44,706 nt of DNA from positions 1 through 44,706 of the forward strand of contig NZ_VOSK01000032.1 of the NCBI RefSeq assembly GCF_009296175.1, given 5' to 3'. Both the position numbers and the translations under genes were made by a program. The stretch is from Microvirga tunisiensis (GTDB lineage: Bacteria > Pseudomonadota > Alphaproteobacteria > Rhizobiales > Beijerinckiaceae). Positions within the stretch are counted from its first letter, which is position 1; every line of letters starts with the position of its first letter. Of this stretch, positions 8,619 to 16,865 are shown one piece after another. The notes beneath the pieces were generated by a model. It was given only the letters and a program-made list of their open reading frames with translations, had not been told where the DNA came from and made no database searches.

Positions 8619-9065
8619 TCAGCGCTGATCGACCTCGGTCACGAGGGCGACGCGCTTGTAGCCCGCCGTGGTCACGATCGACATCACCTGCGCGACGCGG
8701 CCGTAATCCACTTTCTTGTCCCCACGCACGAAAATGCGCTCGTCGAAGCCCGATTTCGCCGCTTCCGAGAGCTTGCCGACGATGGCCTCGTCCGTAAGCT
8801 CGGTCTCGCCGAGGAACACCTGGCCCGTCGCCTTGATGGAGAGCGTCACCGGCGTCGCATCGGAATTCAGCGGCGCGGCCTTGGTCTGCGGCAGGTCGAG
8901 CGGCACGCCGGCCGTCATCATGGGTGCCGCCACCATGAAGATGATGAGCAGCACCAGCATGACGTCGATGAACGGCGTCATGTTGATCTCGTTGATCGCG
9001 CCCGGTGTCCGGAAGCGCCTGCGGCGGCGTCCCCCGCCTCCTGCTGCCCCTGCCATCATGGCCAT
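8619..9065 (-). CDS. tolR: Tol-Pal system protein TolR (ExbD family)
   Basis: Inner-membrane stator partner of TolQ that uses the proton gradient. 148 aa: a basic N-terminus (GGGGRRRRRFRT), the family signature NEINMTPFIDVMLVLLIIFM, in which Asp34 is the expected proton-carrying residue, and a periplasmic ExbD/TolR domain ending YKRVALVTEVDQR. The start is the ATG at 9065. It lies 12 bp after tolQ and 28 bp before tolA. Confidence 0.96.
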   Translation of the reverse strand: MAMMAGAAGGGGRRRRRFRTPGAINEINMTPFIDVMLVLLIIFMVAAPMMTAGVPLDLPQTKAAPLNSDATPVTLSIKATGQVFLGETELTDEAIVGKLSEAAKSGFDERIFVRGDKKVDYGRVAQVMSIVTTAGYKRVALVTEVDQR

Positions 9066-9077
9066 GCCGAGCTCCCC

Positions 9078-9818
9078 TTACGCCGCATTGGCGGGGTGGT
9101 GACCCGCATGGCCGATGCGCTCGTCGATCTGGCGCGACAGGATGGCAGAGAACTCGTCGGCGAAGCCTTCGAGCCGCGTCTGCAGCTTGCCGACTTCCGA
9201 TTGCAGCTTGTTGTAGGCGAGCACCGCCGGGATCGCCGCGAACAGGCCGATCGCGGTGGCGAACAGCGCCTCCGCGATGCCGGGCGCCACGACCGCAAGG
9301 CTCGTGTTCTTGGAGGCCGCGATGGACGTGAACGAATTCATGATGCCCACGACCGTGCCGAAGAGGCCGATATAGGGGCCAGCCGAGCCGATGGAGGCCA
9401 GGACCGTCAGGCGGGAATTGAGCCGCTCCACCTCGCGCTGGATGGTCACGTCGAGCACCTTGTCGATGCGCTGGGGCAGGCTCTGGAACGAGCGGCCCGA
9501 GCCCTCGAAGGAGCGCTTCCACTCGCGCATGGCGGCCACGAACACGGCCGCGAGCCCGGTGGCCGGGCGGCTCTGGAGGGACCGGAACAGCTCCTCGAGC
9601 GACTGGCCAGACCAGAACACGTCCTCGAAGCGGTCCATGGCGCGCTTGGTGCGGGCGTAGAGCAGGGTCTTGTCGATGATAATGGCCCAGCACCAGACGG
9701 AGGCCGCGAGCAGACCCAGCATCACGAGCTTGACGATGAAATGGGCCTGCCAGAACAGGCCAAAGAAGGACAGGTCGTGGGCCACAGGAGCGGCCTGGGC
9801 CACATCAGCCGGGTTCAT
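9078..9818 (-). CDS. tolQ: Tol-Pal system protein TolQ (proton channel)
   Basis: MotA/TolQ/ExbB proton channel family, 246 aa from the ATG at 9818 (MNPADVAQAAPVAHDLSFFG). Three membrane segments: about residues 22-45 (FIVKLVMLGLLAASVWCWAI), then a large cytoplasmic loop, then ASIGSAGPYIGLFGTVVGIM and APGIAEALFATAIGLFAAIP, both typical of TolQ. The open frame continues upstream to 10085, but that part has no similarity and no ribosome site. It is the first gene of the tolQRAB block and is preceded by a 314-bp non-coding region (9819-10132) likely to hold its promoter. Confidence 0.97.
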   Translation of the reverse strand: MNPADVAQAAPVAHDLSFFGLFWQAHFIVKLVMLGLLAASVWCWAIIIDKTLLYARTKRAMDRFEDVFWSGQSLEELFRSLQSRPATGLAAVFVAAMREWKRSFEGSGRSFQSLPQRIDKVLDVTIQREVERLNSRLTVLASIGSAGPYIGLFGTVVGIMNSFTSIAASKNTSLAVVAPGIAEALFATAIGLFAAIPAVLAYNKLQSEVGKLQTRLEGFADEFSAILSRQIDERIGHAGHHPANAA

Positions 9819-10132
9819 AATTCTCGTCCTCGCTCTTCGAGCAGCCTTGGGAAGCGGTCCAAGGCCCACCGCAGAATGGTCTAGGAAAATCTGTTCTTGT
9901 ATTACTGCTCGTTCGCCCCTGAATCTGTCGAAAGTAAGGGCACAGGGTAACAAGACGCGAGATCGTCTCAGACCGTTACCTGTTAGGCACAGAGTAAGGT
10001 TAAGGTCTGGTTTAAGGAGGACCGCCGAAGGACCACGAAGGGCGGAATCCCCTGAAATTAATATGAAATTCTGGCTGGCATGCACTTGAGGCAGGGCTCA
10101 TGCGCGCCCTGCCCATACGGCACGGCCTAAGC
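9819..10132. other. Intergenic region upstream of tolQ
   Basis: No gene seen. It contains an imperfect inverted repeat beginning CAGACCGTTACC (9969) and ending GGTTAAGGTCTG (about 10010). A perfect 7-bp stem GCAGGGC..GCCCTGC (10091-10112) lies about 20 bp beyond the ybgC stop and may help end ybgC transcription, though it lacks a T run. The tolQ promoter should lie here but I cannot place it confidently. Confidence 0.4.
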
Positions 10133-10567
10133 TTATGGGTTGACCGTCAGTGCTGCCCGAAGCTCGTCCGGGATCCGCACGGCCCGCCCTCCCCGGACGG
10201 CCGCTACCATCGCGTCGGCCGTCACCAGCACCTCGTCGCCGCGCCGGACCTCCTGGGCGAGCGTCATTGAGGCACCGCGCATCTCTTTCGGCCGTGTCAC
10301 GATGGTGAGCACGTCGTCCATGACGGCCCCGCCGAGGAAATCGATATTCATTTTGCGGACCACGAAGGCGAGCCCATTCATATCGGCATGCAGATCCGAC
10401 TGCGCCACCTCGACCGCCCGCAGGAGTTCCGTGCGTCCGCGCTCCATGAAGCGGAGATAGCTCGCGTGATAGACGCGGGCCGAAAAATCCGTGTCCTCGT
10501 AGTAGACGCGAAGGGGAAGATGATGCGCGCCGTCTTTCATATAACCAGAGAGGTTGGCCTCACTCAT
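10133..10567 (-). CDS. ybgC: Tol-Pal associated acyl-CoA thioesterase YbgC
   Basis: Hot-dog fold thioesterase of the 4-hydroxybenzoyl-CoA thioesterase family, 144 aa. The signature [20 protein letters not shown] carries the expected catalytic Asp (residue 27), followed by [11 protein letters not shown]. Its start ATG at 10567 overlaps the end of ruvB: the bases ATGAGTGA hold both the ybgC start and the ruvB TGA, which implies translational coupling. In many proteobacteria ybgC heads the tol-pal operon; here it ends the ruv run and precedes tolQ by 314 bp. Confidence 0.93.
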   Translation of the reverse strand: MSEANLSGYMKDGAHHLPLRVYYEDTDFSARVYHASYLRFMERGRTELLRAVEVAQSDLHADMNGLAFVVRKMNIDFLGGAVMDDVLTIVTRPKEMRGASMTLAQEVRRGDEVLVTADAMVAAVRGGRAVRIPDELRAALTVNP

Positions 10568-11606
10568 CCCCGTCCCCGTTGAACAGCCCGAACTGCGCCG
10601 CGGTCTCGCGGGTCGGCTCGGGAATGCCCAGGTGCTTGAAGGCGTGCGGGGTGAGAATGCGCCCACGCGGGGTGCGCTGCACGAAGCCTTTCTGGATGAG
10701 ATACGGCTCGATGATGTCCTCGATGGCGTCGCGCGGCTCGGAGAGCGCCGCCGCGATCGTCTCGATGCCGACAGGGCCGCCGCCGAAGGAATTGGCGATC
10801 ATGGTCAGGTACTTGCGATCCATGAGGTCGAGGCCGATGGGGTCGACGTCGAGGAGGCGAAGCGACCGGTCGGCGAGGTCGCGGGACACCGTCTGGACGC
10901 CATCGACGATGGCGAAATCGCGCACCCGGCGCAGAAGACGCCCGGCAATGCGGGGTGTGCCGCGGGAGCGGCGGGCGATCTCGTTGGCCCCCTCCTCGCT
11001 CATGCCGAGGCCGAGCACGCGGGCGCCGCGGCGCACGATCAGCTCCAGCTCGTCGACGGTGTAGAATTCGAGGCGGATCGGAATGCCGAAGCGGTCGCGC
11101 AACGGGGTCGTAAGCAGGCCTGCACGGGTGGTGGCGCCCACCAGGGTGAATTTCGGTAACTCGATCTTCACCGAACGCGCGGCCGGGCCTTCGCCAATGA
11201 TCAGATCGAGCTGGTAATCCTCCATGGCCGGATAGAGGATTTCCTCCACGGCCGGGTTGAGGCGGTGGATCTCGTCGATGAAGAGCACGTCGCGCTCTTC
11301 CAAATTGGTGAGCTGGGCCGCGAGGTCGCCGGCTTTCGCGATCACAGGGCCGGAGGTCGAGCGGAAATTGACGCCGAGTTCGCGCGCGACGATCTGGGCG
11401 AGCGTCGTCTTGCCGAGGCCGGGAGGGCCGACGAAGAGCACGTGATCCAAGGCGTCGCCGCGCGCCTTCGCCGCATCGATGAAGACCTGGAGATTGGCCC
11501 GCGCGGCCTTCTGACCCGTGAAATCTTCGAGCGAGAGCGGCCGGATCGACGCATCAGCATCGTCCTCGCGCTTTTCAGGGCTGAGCAGGCGGCGGGAATC
11601 GGTCAA
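10560..11606 (-). CDS. ruvB: Holliday junction branch migration helicase RuvB
   Basis: AAA+ motor that drives branch migration with RuvA. 348 aa. Walker A is [20 protein letters not shown], Walker B is [11 protein letters not shown], the sensor region is [20 protein letters not shown], and the C-terminal winged helix ends in [16 protein letters not shown]. The start is TTG at 11606, with GGAAGGT upstream. It is followed with an 8-bp overlap by ybgC and preceded by ruvA after 95 bp. Confidence 0.97.
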   Translation of the reverse strand: MTDSRRLLSPEKREDDADASIRPLSLEDFTGQKAARANLQVFIDAAKARGDALDHVLFVGPPGLGKTTLAQIVARELGVNFRSTSGPVIAKAGDLAAQLTNLEERDVLFIDEIHRLNPAVEEILYPAMEDYQLDLIIGEGPAARSVKIELPKFTLVGATTRAGLLTTPLRDRFGIPIRLEFYTVDELELIVRRGARVLGLGMSEEGANEIARRSRGTPRIAGRLLRRVRDFAIVDGVQTVSRDLADRSLRLLDVDPIGLDLMDRKYLTMIANSFGGGPVGIETIAAALSEPRDAIEDIIEPYLIQKGFVQRTPRGRILTPHAFKHLGIPEPTRETAAQFGLFNGDGDE

Positions 11607-11701
11607 AGAGGCTTACCTTCCAGAGGCTTCATATAAGCGATCAGGCTCTATTACGCCATTCTTAACAAGATCAAAACAGGAACGTGTGCGCTGCGTAACG
11701 C

Positions 11702-12319
11702 TTACCGCGCCAACTCCCGCAGGCCCAGCCGGATGAGCGTCTTAGCCTCCGCCTCGTCACCGGCCTGCTTCATGGCGGCGGCCACGGCGGCAGAGGCCTG
11801 GACCTGGGGATAGCCAAGATTGACCAGGGCCGAGATGGCGTCCGTCACCGGCGCAGGCGCGCTCCTGTCCTCCACCGCGCCGGTAAGGCGGATGAGGGCC
11901 GGATCGACGGCCGCGAACGCCGGTGCCTTGTCCTTGAGTTCGGAAACGATGCGCTGGGCGAGCTTGGGCCCGACGCCGGGGCCCCGCGCGACGGAAGCCT
12001 TGTCGCCGGTGGCAATCGCCGTGGCGAGGCTGCCGGGATCGAGCACCGAGAGGATGCCGAGCGCCACCTTGGAGCCCACACCCTGCACCGACTGGAGCAG
12101 GCGGAACCACTCGCGCTCCGAATCCGAGCGGAAGCCGAACAGGCGGATCATGTCCTCGCGCACGTGGGTCTCGATGGACAGGGTCGCCGCCTCGCCGGTG
12201 GGCGGCAGGTTCTGGAGCGTGCGGGAGGAACAATGGACCACATAGCCGACCCCGTGCACGTCGAGGATCACGAAATCCTCGCCGTAGGAATCCACCACGC
12301 CTTTGAGTTTGCCGATCAC
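11702..12319 (-). CDS. ruvA: Holliday junction branch migration complex subunit RuvA
   Basis: DNA-binding tetramer that targets RuvB to four-way junctions. The 205-aa product begins [20 protein letters not shown] when started at GTG 12319, which GGAGGGGG precedes. An ATG at 12397 is in frame but would translate the palindromic repeat and is unlikely. The OB fold ([10 protein letters not shown]) is followed by the helix-hairpin-helix pair ([20 protein letters not shown] and [17 protein letters not shown]) and the C-terminal RuvB-binding domain ([20 protein letters not shown]). It lies between ruvC and ruvB. Confidence 0.96.
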   Translation of the reverse strand: MIGKLKGVVDSYGEDFVILDVHGVGYVVHCSSRTLQNLPPTGEAATLSIETHVREDMIRLFGFRSDSEREWFRLLQSVQGVGSKVALGILSVLDPGSLATAIATGDKASVARGPGVGPKLAQRIVSELKDKAPAFAAVDPALIRLTGAVEDRSAPAPVTDAISALVNLGYPQVQASAAVAAAMKQAGDEAEAKTLIRLGLRELAR

Positions 12320-12338
12320 GTTTCTTACCCCCTCCACC

Positions 12339-12440
12339 GTCATCCCCGCGAAGGCGGGATCCATAACCGCTGACGGCTCTTCATTCTGCCACGCCAATGT
12401 TCATGGGCTCCGGGCTCGGCTCCGCCGCCCCGGAATGACA
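12339..12440. repeat. Palindromic repeat, family A, between ruvC and ruvA
   Basis: Bipartite element: GTCATCCCCGCGAAGGCGGG near one end and GCTCCGGGCTC..CCCCGGAATGACA at the other, with a 50-bp middle. It has the GTCAT..ATGAC outer ends shared with the other family A copies. It sits in the leader of ruvA and would form hairpins in a ruvC-ruvA transcript. Confidence 0.65.
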
Positions 12441-12459
12441 TAGGTATTTCTGTAACAAA

Positions 12460-12963
12460 TTAGTAGCTCGCTGCCAAAGCGCGGGCCTTGCGGTGATGAG
12501 CGTGGGCGATGGCGATGGCGAGGGCATCGGCCGCGTCGGCTTTCTTGAAGTCGGCTTTGGGCAGCAGGATCTTCACCATGGCCTGAACCTGATCCTTGTC
12601 GGCGTGTCCCACGCCCACCACGGTCTTCTTGACCTGGTTGGCGCCGTATTCCGCCACCGGCAGGCCGTGGAGGGCCGGGACCAGCAGGGACATGGCGCGG
12701 GCTTGGCCGAGCTTCAGGGTCGCCTGGGCGTCCTTGTTGACGAAAGTCTCCTCGACGGACACTTCGTCGGGCGTCCAGGTCCTGATCACGTCCGTGATGC
12801 GATCGTGGAGTTGCTTGAGCCGCAAGGCCAGGTCGAGGTCCCCGTCCGAGGTCACGACCCCGCAAGCCACGAACGAGAGCTTCGTCCCCTCGATGGTGAT
12901 GACGCCCCAGCCCGTGTTGCGCAGGCCAGGGTCGAGGCCGAGGATCCGGACGCGTTCGCTCAA
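12460..12963 (-). CDS. ruvC: Crossover junction endodeoxyribonuclease RuvC
   Basis: Resolves Holliday junctions by symmetrical nicking. 167 aa, with the RNase H-like fold marked by [20 protein letters not shown] (first catalytic Asp), [20 protein letters not shown] (catalytic Glu) and [17 protein letters not shown] (last catalytic Asp pair). The start is the ATG at 12963. It is upstream of ruvA and downstream of yebC, all leftward. Confidence 0.97.
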   Translation of the reverse strand: MSERVRILGLDPGLRNTGWGVITIEGTKLSFVACGVVTSDGDLDLALRLKQLHDRITDVIRTWTPDEVSVEETFVNKDAQATLKLGQARAMSLLVPALHGLPVAEYGANQVKKTVVGVGHADKDQVQAMVKILLPKADFKKADAADALAIAIAHAHHRKARALAASY

Positions 12964-12976
12964 AGACTATTCTCCA

Positions 12977-13062
12977 CAGTCATGCCCGGGCTTGCCCCGG
13001 GCATCCCTGTCTTCTTACCATGCAAGGGCGTGGATGGCCGGATCAAGTCCGGCCATGACGAA
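12977..13062. repeat. Palindromic repeat, family A, between yebC and ruvC
   Basis: Two hairpins: GTCATGCCCGGGCTTGCCCC..GGGCATCC and GATGGCCGGATCAAGTCCGG..CCATGAC. This is the clearest bipartite copy: an outer GTCAT, two GC-rich stems and a closing ATGAC. Confidence 0.75.
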
Positions 13063-13069
13063 CGGTTTA

Positions 13070-13816
13070 TTACTCGGCCATCTTCTGCATAAGGGCCTCC
13101 GAGAGCTCGAAGTTGCCGTAGACGCTCTGGACGTCGTCGTGCTCCTCCAGCGACTCCATCAGCTTCATGAGCTTCTCGCCGGTCTCGTCGTCGACGGCGA
13201 CCGGGGTCTGGGGCTTCCAGACGAGCTTCGAGGCCTTCGGCTCGCCGAACTTGTCCTCGAGCGCCTTGGTCACCTCGTTGAGGGAGCCCTGGTCGCAATA
13301 GATCTCGTGACCGTTCTCGGAGGAGACCACGTCGTCCGCACCGGCATCGATGGCAGCCTCCAGCACGGCGTCGGCATCCGCCGCCTCAGGGCCGAACTCG
13401 ATATAACCGACCCGGTCGAACATGAAGGAGACGGCGCCGGTTTCGGCGAGGTTGCCGCCGCTCTTGGTGAAGTAGGAGCGGATGTCGGAGGCGGTGCGGT
13501 TGCGGTTGTCGGTCATGGCCTCGACGATGATGGCGGCGCCACCGGGGCCGTAACCCTCGTAGCGGATCTCGTCGTAGTTCTCCGCGTCGCCGCCGGAGGC
13601 CTTGTTGATGGCGCGCTGGATGTTGTCCTTGGGCATGTTCTCGGCGCGGGCGGCGAGGATCGCGGCACGCAGGCGCGGGTTCATGTTGGGATCGGGCATG
13701 CCCATCTTGGCCGCCACCGTGATTTCTCGGGCGAGCTTGGAAAACACCTTGGACCGCACCGCGTCCACCTTGCCCTTGCGGTGCATGATATTCTTGAACT
13801 GTGAATGCCCGGCCAT
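13070..13816 (-). CDS. yebC: YebC/PmpR family protein (TACO1-like)
   Basis: 248 aa with the hallmark start [20 protein letters not shown] and the conserved [20 protein letters not shown] and [19 protein letters not shown]. Family members have been described as transcription regulators and, more recently, as ribosome-associated factors easing polyproline stalls; the sequence does not decide between these. It is commonly upstream of ruvC, as here. Confidence 0.96.
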   Translation of the reverse strand: MAGHSQFKNIMHRKGKVDAVRSKVFSKLAREITVAAKMGMPDPNMNPRLRAAILAARAENMPKDNIQRAINKASGGDAENYDEIRYEGYGPGGAAIIVEAMTDNRNRTASDIRSYFTKSGGNLAETGAVSFMFDRVGYIEFGPEAADADAVLEAAIDAGADDVVSSENGHEIYCDQGSLNEVTKALEDKFGEPKASKLVWKPQTPVAVDDETGEKLMKLMESLEEHDDVQSVYGNFELSEALMQKMAE

Positions 13817-13908
13817 GGGGGCCTCCGGAAAGTTCGGCCGAGGGCAGCTTGCATTTCAAGCGCCCGTCAGGCCGGAAAAGTTGACGATGGCAGGCTTATA
13901 AGGCGGCG

Positions 13909-13930
13909 AAGGGCTTCAGGCAAAGCCCTT
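13909..13930 (-). terminator. Stem-loop at the exoD stop codon
   Basis: AAGGGCTT, 6-nt loop, AAGCCCTT: a perfect 8-bp stem that begins inside the stop codon of the exoD-like gene. There is no T run after it, so it could be a weak terminator or an RNA-end stabiliser. Confidence 0.4.
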
Positions 13931-14621
13931 AAAACCCGAACCAGGACGGCAGGTTGTGAATGGCCGCCAGGATGAGGTGATAGGAGGCGCCCAGCACCGT
14001 GACCGTATAGGCGAGACCCGCCAGGCCGATGAGGTAGCCGACGATCAGGAGATACCCGTCCTCCTCCATGATGGCGATGGAGGCAATGACCAGGGCGATG
14101 GAGGGCGGGAAGTTGGTGCCGGGGAACGGAATCAGGACAGAGACGGCGACCAGGAAGGCGAAGAACCCGGCCACACGATCCCCGAAGGGGCCGAAGAGCT
14201 GGAGCAGACGGGGCTTGCAGTAGCTCTCGAGTTTCTGGAGCTTGGGCTCCGCGATATCGATGAGGCGCTTGAACTTCGACAGCGAAACCGTGCGCCGCAG
14301 GATAAAGCCGGGCAGCCAGGGCCGGGTATGCCCGAGCATCATCTGGATGCCGAAGATCAGGACCGGCGTCCCCACAATGCCGGCGATGCCGGGAGGGGCC
14401 GGAACGCAATTGGGCAGGGAGAACAGGATCAGCACGAACCCGAAGGCGCGCTCGCCGAAGGCTTCGATGATCGCCCCGATGGAGATCGTCTCGCCCTCGG
14501 CCTCATCGATCACGGCGCGCAGAACCGCGGAGGCGCTCTGGTGCTGGTGCGCCCGATGGAACTCGCTCTCCTCGCGATAGGGGCTTTTCCTCGCGCCGGT
14601 CGTGTCTGTCTTGGCGTCCAC
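13929..14621 (-). CDS. ExoD family membrane protein (exopolysaccharide synthesis)
   Basis: A 230-aa integral membrane protein of the ExoD family (PF06055), named for a Sinorhizobium gene affecting exopolysaccharide and alkali tolerance; the molecular role is unknown. Family features seen include GAIIEAFGERAFGFVLILFS, NCVPAPPGIAGIVGTPVLIF and FPGTNFPPSIALVIASIAIM, with about four to five hydrophobic segments. I place the start at GTG 14621 because GGAGGAGATC lies right before it. An ATG at 14714 is in frame but would run through the adjacent repeat. It is transcribed leftward, downstream of the YmdB-like gene. Confidence 0.85.
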   Translation of the reverse strand: MDAKTDTTGARKSPYREESEFHRAHQHQSASAVLRAVIDEAEGETISIGAIIEAFGERAFGFVLILFSLPNCVPAPPGIAGIVGTPVLIFGIQMMLGHTRPWLPGFILRRTVSLSKFKRLIDIAEPKLQKLESYCKPRLLQLFGPFGDRVAGFFAFLVAVSVLIPFPGTNFPPSIALVIASIAIMEEDGYLLIVGYLIGLAGLAYTVTVLGASYHLILAAIHNLPSWFGF

Positions 14622-14713
14622 CGATCTCCTCCGTGACGGGAGAGATGGGAACGGCGACGCTCCACGCCAAGAGAGTCGTGCGCAATCAAGGGCGTCCCTT
14701 CCACCCATCCCCA

Positions 14714-14804
14714 CGTCATCACCGGCCTTGTGCCGGTGATCTCAGTCCGAAAAGCGCTGCGCCTCACCATATCGGGATGGCCGGGACGAGCCCGGCCATG
14801 ACGT
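14714..14804. repeat. Palindromic repeat, family A
   Basis: TCATCACCGGCCTTGTGCCG followed by GTGATCTCAG, then GGGATGGCCGGGACGAGCCC followed by GGCCATGACG. Both hairpins of the bipartite element are well preserved. It lies between the YmdB-like gene and exoD. Confidence 0.8.
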
Positions 14805-14817
14805 CGGAGGGCGCGGC

Positions 14818-15639
14818 TCAATCCCAGAAACGGGGCCAGGTTTCTTCCAGATTGGGACCGAGCCGTACGGCAGCCACCCGTTTGGCGAGCCCGGTACGGT
14901 CGTCGGCCTCGACGGCAATGCCGGAGAGCGTGCCTTCGCCCAGGCCCGGCTCCAAACGGGTGCCCGGGGTTTTCTGAAGAAAGCGGCGGATCGACTCCTC
15001 CTTCTGCATGCCGAGCACGGAATCGTAATCGCCGCACATGCCCGCATCCGACATGTAGGCCGTGCCGCCCGGCAGCACCCGGTGATCGGCGGTGGGCACA
15101 TGGGTGTGGGTGCCGACGACGAGGCTCGCGCGCCCGTCGAGATGATGGCCCATGGCCTCCTTCTCGCTCGTCGCCTCGGCATGGACGTCGACGATGATCG
15201 CGTCTGCGACCTGACCCAGGGGACAGGTTTCGAGCTCCCGGTCGACGGCCGCGAAGGGATCGTCGAGCGGGTCCATGTAGAGGCGGCCCATGACGTTGAC
15301 GACGAGAACCCTGTGGCCGGACCGGGTGTCGATGAGGTTCGCGCCGCGTCCCGGCGTTCCCGCCGGGTAGTTCACGGGGCGAAGCAGCCGCGGCTGACGC
15401 TCGATGAACACGAGGGTCTCGCGTTGGTCCCAGGAATGATTGCCGAGCGTGATGGCATCGGCGCCCGCATTGAGGATCTCGTCGCAGATCGCCTCGGTGA
15501 TCCCGAAGCCGCCGGCGGAATTCTCGCCGTTGATGACCACGCAGTCGAGCTGCCAGCGGTCGCGAAGCCCGGGCAGGCGCTCGATCACGGCGCTACGGCC
15601 GGGGCGCCCGACGATGTCGCCGAGAAAGAGAAGACGCAT
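14818..15639 (-). CDS. YmdB family metallophosphatase (TIGR00282)
   Basis: 273 aa binuclear metallophosphoesterase. Metal-binding motifs in order are LFLGDIVGRPGR, INGENSAGGFG, LGNHSWDQRE, VDVHAEATSEKEAMG and VVGTHTHVPTADHRVLP. Bacillus YmdB acts on cyclic 2',3'-nucleotides and influences biofilm/sporulation; that role is not established here. The start is the ATG at 15639. The 5-FCL gene lies upstream, ending only 13 bp before, so cotranscription is likely. Confidence 0.92.
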   Translation of the reverse strand: MRLLFLGDIVGRPGRSAVIERLPGLRDRWQLDCVVINGENSAGGFGITEAICDEILNAGADAITLGNHSWDQRETLVFIERQPRLLRPVNYPAGTPGRGANLIDTRSGHRVLVVNVMGRLYMDPLDDPFAAVDRELETCPLGQVADAIIVDVHAEATSEKEAMGHHLDGRASLVVGTHTHVPTADHRVLPGGTAYMSDAGMCGDYDSVLGMQKEESIRRFLQKTPGTRLEPGLGEGTLSGIAVEADDRTGLAKRVAAVRLGPNLEETWPRFWD

Positions 15640-15652
15640 GATGGGTCCTTAA

Positions 15653-16234
15653 CTAGGAAGTCGTCCGAACGAGTTCGGCTTCGGTGATGATAACATCGAG
15701 GAGCCGATCATGGGGCTCGACCGGCACTTCGTCGATCTCCTGAACCGCATAGGCGAGCCCGATGGTCAAGACCGGGTGCTGCGCTTCCAGCGCCGCGATG
15801 GCCCGGTCGAAGTGCCCCTTGCCGTAGCCGATGCGCCCACCCCGGCGGTCGAAGGCCACCAGGGGAACGAGCAGCGCCTTGGGGAAGACCTCCGGTGCGT
15901 CCGGGCCGGGCTCGCGCACGCCGAAGCCGCCCTTGATCAGCACGTCGCCGGGCTGCCACAGGCGCCAGCTCAAGTGAGGATGGAGGATCTGGGAGAGGGC
16001 GACATCCTGTCCGCGCGCGATCAGCCCCTCCATGAGCGGACGCGGATCGACCTCGCTGCGGATCGGCCAATAGGCCCCGACCGGCGTGATGTCGCGAAAT
16101 TCGGAAAGGTCGAGGGCGCGCCTGGCAATGCGGTGCGCGGCGTCCTCGCGAAAAGAGCCGTCGAGGGCGTCACGACGCGCGAAAACCTCGCCGCGTAGGC
16201 GCTCTTTCAATACGGGAGGGGGAGGAGATTGCAT
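15653..16234 (-). CDS. 5-formyltetrahydrofolate cyclo-ligase
   Basis: Converts 5-formyl-THF to 5,10-methenyl-THF with ATP, returning a stored folate to the active pool. The 193-aa product from the ATG at 16234 contains the family patterns VGAYWPIRSEVDPRPLMEGL, LVPLVAFDRRGGRIGYGKGH and HFDRAIAAL (nucleotide loop). A GTG at 16249 would add five residues. It lies directly downstream of a probable 6S RNA, a linkage (ssrS-ygfA) widespread in proteobacteria. Confidence 0.92.
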   Translation of the reverse strand: MQSPPPPVLKERLRGEVFARRDALDGSFREDAAHRIARRALDLSEFRDITPVGAYWPIRSEVDPRPLMEGLIARGQDVALSQILHPHLSWRLWQPGDVLIKGGFGVREPGPDAPEVFPKALLVPLVAFDRRGGRIGYGKGHFDRAIAALEAQHPVLTIGLAYAVQEIDEVPVEPHDRLLDVIITEAELVRTTS

Positions 16235-16254
16235 AAGGTGCGGAGCCACAGTAG

Positions 16255-16400
16255 CCGTCGGAGAAGCGATCCCGGGAACCTACAAAGTAGGTGGGCGCCG
16301 TATATCCCGGTCCAGGGACCGGGTCAGGGACAGCTCCCTTCAGGATCGATAAGGCCCCGGGGAATATGAACTCCTAACGCGCCCCGCAGCCCCGCCTTCT
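16255..16400 (-). ncRNA. ssrS: Probable 6S RNA (SsrS)
   Basis: Regulatory RNA that mimics an open promoter and binds RNA polymerase. Support comes from position, in the non-coding gap right upstream of the 5-FCL gene on the same strand, which is the usual ssrS site. Support also comes from structure on the minus strand: GAGAAGG near the 5' end can pair with CTTCTC near the 3' end, and inside are the hairpins CCCGGTCC..GGACCGGG and CCTACTTTGTAGG. The 3' segment GGCGCCCACCTACTTTGTAG resembles, from memory, alphaproteobacterial 6S sequences. A -10-like TACATA (16402-16407, minus) with TTCCAA 17 bp upstream fits a start near 16396. The exact ends are uncertain. Confidence 0.6.
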
Positions 16401-16401
16401 C

Positions 16402-16430
16402 TATGTAGGGAGAATGGGGGCCGGTTGGAA
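16402..16430 (-). promoter_or_regulatory. Candidate promoter of the 6S RNA
   Basis: Minus-strand TTCCAA (16425-16430), a 17-bp spacer, and TACATA (16402-16407). A moderate match to a sigma-70 promoter, placed correctly for the predicted RNA. Confidence 0.35.
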
Positions 16431-16573
16431 GGGGAAAAGCCGGGCATCCTGAAATCTTTGTTATCCAACAGACGAAGCAGTTCTTCCCTTAGGGAAATTA
16501 CGGGCTGGTCTTGGCCGCAGAAATATTCTCCACTGCTCCGGTAGGGGATGCGCCATCCATCAGCGGAGGAAAC

Positions 16574-16858
16574 ATGGTTCATCTGAAACACAACAAATAC
16601 AACGAACTCCATCGTAAAGATTGCGAAACCTCTCCCAGTGTCGATTCCATGATGCGGGAGGTGCTGCACATGCTCGGCAACATCGACTTTGAACATGAAG
16701 TCGAACTGGACAAGGTCGAGAGGAACCTGACCGACCAGGAGCTGAAGAGTTCCATCAGGAAGAAGATCGAGACCGCCCATCGCGAGAGGCGAGAGCCCTA
16801 TGTGGAGCTGTTGGCCCAGCTCCGGCTGCGCCAGCTTCGCCTGTCGCTGCGCCACTGA
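16574..16858 (+). CDS. Hypothetical protein, 94 aa, charged and helical
   Basis: Not recognised. It starts at the ATG at 16574 behind a good ribosome site (AGCGGAGGAAAC). The open frame extends back to 16511, but without a ribosome site. The sequence opens MVHLKHNKYNELHRKDCETS, followed by a region predicted to be largely alpha-helical and rich in Glu, Arg and Lys (VELDKVERNLTDQELKSSIR, AHRERREPYVELLAQLRLRQ). No signal peptide or membrane segment. It is the only plus-strand gene between 3 minus-strand genes on each side, and its stop lies 7 bp from the convergent GNAT stop. Codon use looks like that of its neighbours, so it is probably real. Confidence 0.7.
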   Translation: MVHLKHNKYNELHRKDCETSPSVDSMMREVLHMLGNIDFEHEVELDKVERNLTDQELKSSIRKKIETAHRERREPYVELLAQLRLRQLRLSLRH

Positions 16859-16865
16859 ATCCCGA

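Noticed and set aside
7755..9884. 709-aa plus-strand frame across tolA, tolR and tolQ
   Set aside because: Spans three well-identified genes in antisense; the Ala/Ser/Phe repeats are the mirror of TolA's Ala/Lys/Glu rod.
11607..11701. SOS box upstream of ruvB
   Set aside because: Only GTTT-N7-GTTA is present, each half one base off the alphaproteobacterial GTTC-N7-GTTC box; too weak to report.
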